From the NCBI RefSeq assembly GCF_019097595.1, contig NC_080734.1, positions 11,064,392 through 11,128,391 of the forward strand: DNA of 64,000 bases. Reading direction: 5' to 3'. This stretch comes from Hemibagrus wyckioides (Eukaryota > Chordata > Actinopteri > Siluriformes > Bagridae). Shown in pieces: positions 49,400 through 60,500 of the stretch. The translations under genes were made by a program, and so were the position numbers. The notes below the pieces were generated by a model that worked only from the letters and a program-made list of their open reading frames with translations, did not search any database and was not told the DNA's origin. How positions within the stretch are numbered: the first letter of the stretch is position 1; each line of letters starts with the position of its first letter.

Positions 49400-50333
49400 C
49401 TGCTCTTAAGGAATGGCATCATGTGTTATTCATGACCACTAGGCTTGGCGAGCGCCTGCTCTCTCTGGCACATGCTCAGTTGACAAGAGATGCTGTCAGA
49501 ACGAATATTGTGAAGCCATTGTTCCAAGTCCTGGTTTTAGTGATTACAATGTTTGATCTGTTCTCCAGTCTTAGACAGGATAGCGCCAGGATACTGTGTG
49601 TCTCCTCCATATGATCATTAGAATGAATTACAACATGCCATAACATGTAACACAAGATAGTGTAGCATGCAGAGCCATATCTTCACACAGTATAGAAACA
49701 GACCAGGAGTAAGTAAAGGGGGGCATGGTTCTTTTGCTTCATCTCAGATTATAATATGATAAATACAATGTAATAAAACATTTATCACCAAGCTATAACT
49801 AACTCCAGTTACATGAAATGTTTTAGAGGAACAAGGAAAGACATTTGCTTACTTAAAATAAATAAAGTCACCAGGATGCTTGTTTGCCATCACGTTATAG
49901 ATTGTGAAATCGAGAAATACCGGTTTAAAGAAACTATTTTGTATGTACTGATACATCCAGTCTGTTATAACGCACCACGTAAGCGATATTACAATCCATA
50001 ATCTGCTCCTAAAAGTAAACAGAATATAAAGAGTATTTCTCGCTTGTCAACATGATTTACGAGGAAGATGCTAGCTGGCTAGCATGAAATGACTCTGTTT
50101 CGAATCAAAGCATTAGAAATCCCCCCAACACGACGGCGTTAATAGCGAAGCAATATGATAAAAGATAGAAAAAAAATGATTTATAATCGGGGAAACCTGA
50201 TTATTTTAGCTGTCACTTCTGAACCGATGCGATGTCAGCGTCGTCAAATCGCCTTACAGCATTAGATATGCCGAGGAAACGTCTGTTTCATTAGACAGTT
50301 TAATATACACATATATATGTATTTTTATCCTAC

Positions 50334-50470
50334 CTTTAAAGCGAGAAATGTTATAACACGGCCTTCGTGGATGTTGTCCGTTTCTTAGTGTCCCTTTATT
50401 TACTCTTTATTTTTACTACCCTACTCTCCATCTTCAGCAACAGCCATTTTACACGGCGGCCGGAGAAGCT
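50334..50470 (-). other. kidins220: kidins220 5'UTR exon 1 with short upstream ORFs
   Basis: A donor AAAG|GTAGG ends the exon at 50334. The next exon's acceptor (CCTCCAG) precedes 48291, giving a 2-kb first intron. The minus strand carries AAAATGGC (50443-50450), a YY1-like motif common at start sites. Its ATG opens an 8-codon ORF at 50447-50421 that ends in TAG; a second ATG (50431-50396) opens an 11-codon ORF ending in TAA. The 5' boundary is approximate. Confidence 0.6.
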
Positions 50471-50580
50471 CTGAGGTCGTTAGCGTTAGCTTCCTTGCTT
50501 TGAGCTTGTTGTTCAGCCAATGGCGACGGTGACGTCAGCGGTGCCGTGGGAAACAATGCGAATAGAGAAGAGGCCTGAAA
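50441..50580 (-). promoter_or_regulatory. kidins220: kidins220 CpG promoter with full CRE and CCAAT box
   Basis: GC- and CpG-rich DNA just upstream of exon 1. It contains a perfect palindromic CRE, TGACGTCA, at 50530-50537 and a CCAAT box at 50517-50521 (plus strand). No TATA box is seen on the minus strand. The combination suggests a constitutive, CREB-responsive CpG promoter; that use is inferred. Confidence 0.65.
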
Positions 50581-50759
50581 GCTGCGTCCTCACTCATAAT
50601 CTAACCAAGCTTATCAGTTACACCTACCATAATGTACACCTTGTATGTATAAACAAACTGACTGCATCAATCTAACATGTTGAAAGGGACTACCAGGACC
50701 ATCACTGAACAGATATTATTTGTAGTGCAAATGACATGGTAGTACATGTGGTGCTGGTA

Positions 50760-51330
50760 CACTATATTGCCAAAAGTTTTTGGACACCCCTCCAAATCAT
50801 TGAATTCAGGTGTTGTTTTTCAGGGGTTGAGTTTGGCCCCTTTGTTCCAGTGAAACAAACTCTTAATGCTTCAGCATAGCAAGACATTTTGGACAATTTC
50901 ATGCTCTCGTCTTAATGGGAACAGTTTGGGGATGACCCCTTCCTGTTCCAACATGACTGCACACCAGTGCACAAAGTAAAGTCCATAATGCCATGGTGTG
51001 GAGGAACTTGACTGGCCTGCACAGAGTCCTGACCTCAACCAGATAGAACACCTTTGGGATGAGTTAGAGCGGAGACTGCGAGCCAGGCCAAAACTTGGAC
51101 ATCTGCCTTTACATGCACATGAATGTAATATGGAGTTGGCCCGCCCTTTACAGTTATAACAGCTTCAACTCTTCTGGGAAGGCTTTCCACAAGGTTTAGG
51201 AGGGTGTTTATGGGAATTTTTGATCATTCCTCCAGAAGCGCATTTGTGACATCAGGCACTGATGCTGGACGAGAAGGTCTGGCTCACAGTCTCTGATCTA
51301 ATTCATTCCAAAGGTGTTCTATGAAAGGTG
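50760..51330. mobile_element. composite fold-back of two Tc1-like fragments
   Basis: From 50760 the sequence runs forward: CACTATATTGCC end, TTTTTCAGGGG junction, FQHDC and the HLWDEL block to about 51090. From about 51135 to 51320 it runs as the inverted complement of the transposase C-terminal part, ending in AATTCATTCCAAAGGTGTTCT. Thus 51045-51090 and 51277-51322 form an inverted repeat around a loop of about 190 bases. It lies about 180 bp beyond the kidins220 promoter. Confidence 0.75.
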
Positions 51331-54150
51331 ACTCTGACTAGGTCCACTAACCTAAAAACACCCAGCCATCATCAGCCTTGTGGTAAGAAATGCAATAAGA
51401 ATGAAGAACTAAAGGACAAGTAACAAAATCTGTACATGGAAAAAGTGGAAAGGAAGCATTTTTCTAACCACATCATAAAGTGCGCTTATTTGAAGTCAGC
51501 ACACAGAGAGGAGGCAGAAATATTTCTTATGAAATAGAGAAGAAACCATTATCTGTCTCTTAATGTAAACAAAACAAGAGATGGTTGTTGACAGAGGATC
51601 CACTATGATTTTTCTTTTTTTTACACGACAGCTTTCTTCTCTTTTGTGTAAGAACCTTTCAGTAACATTAATTGCACTAATAACAGATGAAAAGGCAGCT
51701 TTTAGTAACTGGGTTGCAGTTCTAGATGTTACCTGGCATTTTAAGAAACATATCTAGCTAACAAGCAATTTATTACAGACAGTGCAGTACATGATAGGTC
51801 AAAATCATTATAAGAGAGCCAATAGACTAGCCACTGTCCAAAGCACACCTTATCAAAATGTTTCACCAAGTGTGTCTAAAATATTCTAATTAGCTATCTC
51901 ACTATGGATCTAAATCAAGCTTTCATAATCATTTTTAAGGTAATTCTATGAAACTTGTATTTGAATATTCCAGCACCAACCCCATAGTTCCTGTTCCTGA
52001 TTCCTGGAACTACAAAGAAGAACTAACACTAGCCTGATTTCTTAGTTCCTGAAATCATGCCTAATCAAAGTGTCCTGAGCAGCTGTATCCCTTTCCTTTG
52101 CATCACTACAGAACTCAAGACTCTCTATTGAATAGTGAAAACAGATGAGAACCTCACAGGTGCCTCTAAATCAGGGACCTACAGTTCTAGTCATGGTGGG
52201 CCAGACTCCAGCACACTTTGTGCCCTCTTTTTTTTTGCCCACCAGACTTCTCAACTCTCTGATATCCTCAACACCCACTGGAAACAGCCTTCTTCTACTT
52301 CATGGCAGAGTATCATCTTCTGCACTGTGTATGTCGAGATATTATGTTTACTCATATATTAATGCTTCTATATTTATAACCTATTAATTATAAAGTTGCA
52401 GCATCTTCAGTAACCACTTTATCTTGATCAGGGTCATGCTGATATCAGATCTTGGGAACAGTGGGTGCAAAGCAGGAATACAACCTAAATGGAATGCCTA
52501 TCCTTTTAGGGAATATGCATGCACACATGCACACACACACAAACACACACACACACATTTGCACTGTCATTTACACCTAGGGGCAATTTTAAGTTGCCAG
52601 TCCAACTACCGGCATGTTTCAACATTGTGGGAGAAAATTAAAACCTTTGAGGAAATGAAAGAGTTTGAGGAAGGTGTATACAACTCATCATTATCATTTT
52701 GCACTGTAATCTTATGTTCCTGTTGTCCTGCGTTCCTTTTCGGTGTATTGTGTGTGTTCTGTCCCACTATATACATGTATATGAAAAGGGTGACAATAAC
52801 AACATACTTCAGAACTATGAATTTCAAATGGTTTCACTTTATCTTTCAGTTTCCATCCTTTGAAATGTGCTGCAAGGTTAAAACATTACAATGATTAAAG
52901 ACAGTGTACATTTCCATAGGGATTTATTTTGGAGAATTAAATCAGAGCTTTCAGGCACCATTCTCTTATTTGTGTGATTGGTTGTATGCTAGGTTAATGA
53001 CACCACCACTGCTATAATGGATTCTTTAATGACACATGGTTTATGGAGAGCAAAGTGCAGATGCTGAACTATTTCACTTGAACACTGCTCTGATAAGTGC
53101 AACTGGATTTTGTGTTCTGTACAATGTATCATACTGTAATGAAGAACGATAACACATTTGTCATTCAGCAGCAGATAAGTCAATCCTAGAGTCCTCCTCG
53201 TGCCAAATGTTCAGCACAGATGCACTCTAATGGCACTACACTGGCTGAGCATTTCACAAAGAAAACATCTCTCACATACAAAGCTGAACAGCATGTGGTC
53301 CAGCTCTAATTAGATTCTCATTCACATTGCTGGACTACTGGTAGTGCCTAAGACCGATTGGCCATAAGCAGAAGCGGATCATTTACCAGTATGTCATAAC
53401 CATAACCCCTGAACACTGGAAGGCTTTACCTTCTCTTTTTCCATTTTAAGAGTCAATTTAAAACTTACCTTTTCTCCCAACACTTTCACTACTAGTGTTT
53501 TCCTCTTTTTTCCCCTTTTGTACAGCATTCTTGTATATCCATCTATCCGTTATCATTATTATTAGTATTATATCTTTGAGAGCGAGATGAAATGCAGTTA
53601 AACAGATACAGCACGTGTATTGTTACAAAAGTTTCTTATTTAATCACCACATTTACAAAGTTGGGCTTTGCATCACTGGGCAAACATTTCTTATGTTTTC
53701 ATTGCAGACTAACTCTGATATATTAACAATCTTCTTTAAAAATGGTCTTTCTAGCACACATATTTCAAATGGAATGTGTTGAAAATGTCTTAAAGCTTCA
53801 TGAAGAATAATGAGGCTGCAGTGATTTTTTTTTGTTTGTTTGTTTTGCAACAAGGAACATCGTTAAGATATGCAACCTCATGCATCAAAAGATTGTACGG
53901 CATACTAAACTAAAGATAACATGCCATGGCCTGAAGAACCTCATTAGATGATCGGGTTAAATTTCTAATTCAGCTTTTACTGTGTACCTGACAAGAACGA
54001 AGGCTTGTCTTCTGAGGAGCCTAGCTCACGAGAGTAAAAGATGAATTGGAAAATAATGACTATTTGCAAACTGACATTGATGCACTGGCAACCTGTTGTC
54101 TGAAGTGGTTATGCTGTTCCCCTTTCAAATTATTTGCCCTTAAGAGGTGC
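51331..54150. other. intergenic DNA between kidins220 and mboat2
   Basis: No exon recognised on either strand. Contains the SINE-like repeat at 52395-52640 and a T-rich stretch near 53826. Confidence 0.5.
52395..52640 (-). repeat. diverged fish SINE/LINE-like repeat
   Basis: Same family: CCACTTTATCTTGATCAGGGTCATGCTG, GCAGGAATACAACCTAAATGG, a CA tract (52516-52556), CACCTAGGGGCAATTTTAAGTTGCC, CTACCGGCATGTTTC. Confidence 0.6.
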
Positions 54151-54549
54151 TTTATTACCGTTACACAACTCTCCGAGTGTTCATTTGCTTTCTTCTAGTA
54201 ACAGTGGCACGGTCTCCTGCAAAGTGATGCAGCCTGCATCACAACATCAACTCCTACAGTAGTGATGGGGAGAAAAAGGAAAATATGCAGAATTCAATAC
54301 ATCAGAGTTTCCTTAGTGTCCCATCCTAACACTGACGGTCACTTTCCAACCCATCCCCTGCAGCCAATGAGTTCTGGTACCAGTGTTTTGAGCCCAGATT
54401 ACTTTGACAACCCACTGGATGAGTCCAGACAGGGGCTAGTTTGTATGTTTGTTGGTTTATAAGTTTCATTTGCTGACTCTCCTGACGCGTGATTTTACAG
54501 TAGGAGTGTCGGCCATCGAGTGTGCTGAAGTGGGGTGTGGCTTCTTGGC
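54151..54549 (-). other. mboat2: mboat2 3'UTR (probable)
   Basis: DNA after the stop codon up to the first minus-strand AATAAA (plus TTTATT) at 54151-54156, about 400 nt. No repeat family is recognised in it. The cleavage site is inferred. Confidence 0.45.
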
Positions 54550-57500
54550 TCATGTGGTTTTGGGTTTCTGGCTGTCTGAAGAGATGGTGCTGGTGGAAAT
54601 AGAACTTCGCTGCTCCTTCAGCCGCAGATGCCGAGGTTTTACCGGCAGAGCGATAGCCAATAACACACAGGCTATATGGAGAGAAAAGTACCAAGACCTG
54701 AAGGCAAAGAAATCATGAAAAAGGGAGAGTAAGAGAGAGACTGTCGATCACAAAAATATTTATACTGATATATATACACAGATCAGGCATAACATTATGA
54801 CCACTGAGAGGTGAAGTGAATAACACTGATTATCTCCTCATCATGGCACCTGTTAGTGGGATATATTAGGAAGCAAGTGAACATTTTGTCCTCAATGTTG
54901 GTGTGTTAGAAGCAGGAAACATGGACAAGTGTAAGGATTTGTGGGAGTTTGACAAGGGCCAAATTGTGATGGCTAGATGACTGGATCAGAGCATCTCCAA
55001 AACTGCAGCTCTTGTGGGGTGTTCCCGGTCTGCAGTGGTCAGTATCTATCAAATGTGGAAGGAACAGTGGTGAACCAGCCACAGGGTCATGGGCGGCCAA
55101 GGCACTTTGATGCACGTGGGGAGCGAAGGCTGGCCCGTGTGATCCGATCCAACAGACAAGCTACTGTTGCTCAATCTGCTGAAGAAGTTAATGGTGATGG
55201 AAAGGTGGAAAGGTGTCCGAATACACAGTGCATGACGGTTTTGGCAGCAAAAGGGGGATCAACATAATATTAGGCAGGTGCTCATAATGTTATGCCAGGT
55301 ATTTTAATACCTTAATAACAAAATAAAGATAGCAAAATTGACACAATTAAGGCTTGATTATAAGACATATACAAGAACACAATGTATTTTCAAGAAGTAT
55401 GGAGATTTTTAAAAACTTATATATCTTATACATGATGTGAACTATATCTGTTCAAATTTAGATGCATGCTTGCTTGAGGTGAAGTGCTATCTTCAAGGTT
55501 ATGTGTGTGTGGAAGTCTGCCCAGAGGTTTGCTAAAGCACACATCAAAATGCAACCAAGAGAGGACTCTTAGTTAACCCTTGAACCCTTTTTTCCTGACA
55601 TATTGGTAAGAGACGAGAAGAACTATTATGGGATGTAGAAAGAAGAGTATAAGGATGAATAATAAGCCATTTCACATGATACACAAGAAGGAGTTCATCA
55701 AGTTTGAAAGCAATCATGTACTCAACTCTTTGTTCTGTAAATAATAAACAATTCATGTATTCTTCTATGTATATTCATGCAAAACTGGATAACCCTTTGT
55801 AGCACTCTGTGGTAAACTTGGGTAAAGCAAGAGCATTTACCGGGCTTGTGAATAAGTAGTTTGTTGGAATAGATATTTATTTGAGCAAGTGTTTGTAGTG
55901 TCTTATTAGAGAGGTGACTTTTCACCACATAACAAGTGGAAAAAGGAGTTGAAATTGAATGGAAATGGTGGGTTTGTGGTTTAGGAGTGACGTTGCAATA
56001 TCAGAGCAAATCTCCTCTTCTCTCCTTCAAGAACCGAATGAGCACAAGGCAGTATAATCACACACAATTACATTTCACATACATAGAGTGAAGAATGATT
56101 TTTAGTGGCAGAGAAAACCAGCTGGCTGATAGAAACAAAATCTGCTCTATATCTTTTCATGACTTCATAGGAAAATCGGAATGGAGAACATGTTGATGGA
56201 TAGTATTGAAAACAAGTGCATGTGTAATTGTTTTAAATGTAAAATAAATGTGTGTATTTTAAATGCTCTGTAAATGCTAAAAAAAACTGTGCGGAAACTA
56301 GATAAACTATATTATAGTTTAATAATAAGAGTTTAAGAGTAATAAGAGTTTTAATATTAATATAATTAATAAAGCTGTTTTCTAACTTTTATAAACATCT
56401 CAGGAATCACTTTATAATAAAGTCTGTTAATTATGTTTGACCTATGTTTTTATTTCTTTTGAAACCTAATTTCTGTCACTTAAAAAATATATATTTATGT
56501 AGGCTTATGTCATATGTAGAGCTAATGGATCTTTCATGGAGTTTCACTGAGCAAGTCTGTAAAGTGCAAAATTGACTGAAAACGCCTTAGGTATCCTAAC
56601 GACGCTGCTAAATGGTGTGCTGCTATTTTAATGGATTTCTTTCAGTATACACTTTACTTATGTATGCTTTTAAAACACAGCAGGATGAACAGGTGTAAGC
56701 TTTTATGTTGTGTCTCACAGCTGGTGTGGATTTAAGATAAAGCAAGCAAAGCAAGTTAAAACAAAAACCTGTGTGACTAAAGCTGTCAGTATGAGTCTGC
56801 TTTTAATACAGCTGTTTGTTCTTAGTTCCTACAGGTTAAATGATGTTATACGCTGATCAGGCATAACATTATGAGCACTGACATGATCTCCTCATCATGG
56901 CATCTGTTAGTGGGTGGGATATATTAGGCAGCAAGTGAATAGTTTCTCCTCAAAGTTGATGTGTTGGAAGCAGGAAAAATGGGCAAGCGTAAGGATTTGA
57001 GCGAGTCTGACAAGGGACAAATTGTGATGGCTAGACGACTGGATCAGAGCATCTCTAAAACTGCAGCTCTTGTGGGGTGTTCCTGGTCTGCAGTGGTCAG
57101 TATCTATCAAAAGTGGTCCAAGAAAGGAACAGTGATGACCCAGTGACAGGGTCAGTGGTGGCCAAGGCTCATTGATGCACGTGGTGAGAGAAGACTGGCC
57201 CGTGTGATCCGATCCAACAGACGAGCTACTCTTGCTCAAATTGCTGAAGACGTTAATGCTGGTTCTGATAGAAAGGTGTCAGAATACACAGCGCATGATA
57301 GGTCAGGACTGTTTTCGCAGCAAAAGGGGGACCAACACAATATCGGGCAGATGGTCATAATGTTATGCCTGGTCGGTGTATTAAGTTAGTATTTGGGTAA
57401 AGTAACACATTTACATTAAAGTGGAATGCTACAAGTAAAATAACAGTAGCAATATGTTTAGTATCAGTGTAACGTCGTACCTGTAGAATTTGAGTGAAGG

Positions 57501-60500
57501 ACCCACAGACAGCAGCACAAAGGGAACCACAGTATAACAAATGGCTATCTGTGTGCTCGCCCACGTGATGACATCGTACACCTGCTTGTGTGTTGGCGAA
57601 CCCAAAAAGTACGGCCTCACGTTGTGCCTCACCTAAAAAGGGAAGGATGGAAAGCATAAACAGAGAATGTAATTTAAAAACATAGGAAGGATTCTATTTC
57701 TGTGCCACTTTTAACAGTGGACGTTGTCACAAAGCAGTTTTACAGAAATGTATGACTGTTTTCTGATTATGAAGCTCATTAATAACAGTGTTGCATGGTG
57801 GAAATATAAAAATCAAATCACCAGAGCTTGTAAAAAAAATTCTACATTAAAGTTGAAGTTTGTAACATTTCAGTAAATTTTTAGATACATTACAATGATA
57901 CAAGTTTGCTCAAAGAAAACAACGATCGTGTAATATGCAATCAGTTTACATTTTATGACTTTGACTTTATTTCTTTTCAGGGAGGGGCATTTCAGTCAAA
58001 GCTACTATTCAAGTTGTTGTTCTTTCAGCTGCTCCCTACGTGTGTGAGGGGTCGCCACAGTGGACCAACTGGGCCACACAACAACTTTGGCGCAGGTTTT
58101 AGGTCGGATGCCCTTCCTGACGCAACCCTCCCATTTTTTTTTTTATCCGGGCTTGGGACCGGCACTGCATCCAGTGGCTGGGGTTTGGGCTGTGGCTGGG
58201 AATCGAACCCGGGCCTTCCACATGGTACTGTAGGTGAGAAACCAATCACTGAGCCACCAGTGCCCCCATTCAAATTTATCAAGGTATAATCTGAAATTCA
58301 TTATAGCATCAGGTGCAAAAGGAGGTATTCCTGTTGGGCTAAACCGAAAACAGCAACTATATACTACTAAATAATACTCAAAAACTCATCTTTTAAAATA
58401 GCAGTTCTCCTTAAATGTATCAAATGCCTCAAAAATCGTATCTTCAAACCTGGCCACAGTGAGTTTTAAGTCAAGATAGACAACAGCTCTACCGAGCCTT
58501 CCATCCATCTTACTTAATTGTTAACTGCCTGACAGGCTCCACAGTAACCGACTACTTAAGTGGATCAATCTCCTTCCTGTGCTGCGTCTTCAATAACCCG
58601 CTGAAGTCCGATCTCCTCCATGTAGAGGAAGAGCAATGGACTGTAGCCTGTTATTCAATTAGCATAAAGTTTAAAAAGGTTTGGCTCCAGATGGCAAAGC
58701 TCTGCTTTTCAGACTTCAGGCATTTAACATATCATTAATACATAAGTAAAGACGCACCAAATCTCAATTCTTTTACTTTTTATAGCACTAAACATTGCTA
58801 TGGAGGAAATAAAAATCAAATATGTCTATTAGTCTTACTCACTGGAAAAATGTCATCATTTATATAAGTGGGAAAACAATTTGTCTTATAAAAAACAGTG
58901 CATCTGGACACCATCAGTGACCTCCTAATTATACACTATACTATAACAAGAACAAATGTGTGCGCGCACACACACTTGTCTTGCCATCCTCATGAGGACT
59001 TTTCATTAACATAATTATTAATGCAGCTAATTAATGCCATGCTATAGATCTTTTGTAAATAAATAAGTAAGTATGTAAACAAAGAAAGAAATACTGAAAT
59101 AAAATACAATGTCCTCATAAGGAAAGGAACATCTTACAGTTTGACCTTGTAGGGATATTTGCCTGCTGCCTAAAAAGAAAATCAACACACACACACGCAA
59201 AGATGCACAGGGATTCACATGCACACACACACACACACCAACTGATGGTAGATTGTTAAAGCTATTAATATTCATATTACTTGCCACTTTACTGTTATAT
59301 ATTGTTTCCGTATTATTGTATTTGTTTATGTTTTATTCTGTATTTAGTCTTATCTTACTACATATGAATTAGTTACAGAACCGCATGATCCAAATGATCC
59401 TCCAGGAAAACAACTGAAGCTCAGTCAAACACCCGGTACAGATGTGATACAGACATAGACTCCTCCTAGCAGTGACTCTCTTAAGAATCTGTTGCCAAAA
59501 ATTCACGAGGGAGTTCAAATACATGTGTGTTTACACAAATCCTGTCTCATGTTATAAAACATATCAGTGAATCTGACAGGAATTTTTTTCTTTTCTGATT
59601 CCGTTCTAGCATTTCAGGGTACTGATTCAGATCAGTAGATTAGTATAAACTCTTAGAGCATTATTGCTGTGTGGTGTGATGTGAAGAGGCTCCTCACCGC
59701 CCTGGCTGCCAGCGTGACGACGATGCCAGTGAGAAACGTGAGGTAGTAGCCTGGGTAGGCTCCATGCCACATTGCTGAGAGCAGGAAGGTGGCAGCTGTC
59801 GGGTTGTAAGGACAGCGCTCGTAGCACACCCTGCACAGGAAATACAACAAGCTAGACACTGTACACGTACATATAAACAGACATCCTTCTGAAAATATTC
59901 ATATGGAAGTAATTACTATTTACCACAGACTATAATAATAATAATAATAACAAAAACAACAACACAACAACAATAATAACAACAACAACAACAACAACAA
60001 CATTATTATTTTTGTTATTATTATTATTATTAATCCTTGTCTTATTAGTCACCACTGTGATTGAAATAAACCAAAATGTTCTCCTACAAGAAGAAAATAT
60101 TCAGTACATAAATCCTGCAAAAGACACTAGCTACCTGTACATCCTTCTCCTGCTTGTAAAGTTAGTGACAATATTTTTGCATCCCCAATAATAATTAGTT
60201 CTGATTATTGCACGCTGTTATTGACATGTACCCTCCCAAGAACACTGTACCACTTAATATTACAAGTCATGCTGCAATAGTACTACCCTATTCCACCAGT
60301 AGATGGCACACTCCTAAACAGAGGAATCTTTACATTCAGGTCGTTTCATTCAAGTCTTCTATCACATGATGTGAGTGACATATTATCAAAAATAAAAGTC
60401 ACAAAAATTATGACTTCTTTTTTTGAGTACCCACACTGGGGTTCAAAAGCCTGGGACCCTCTTTTTTATTTAAAATTAGAAATAAACAGGAAGCATTTTA

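Noticed and set aside
58190..58230. Possible tRNA on the minus strand
   Set aside because: Only the T-loop-like block GGGAATCGAACCCGG is present within a dispersed repeat.
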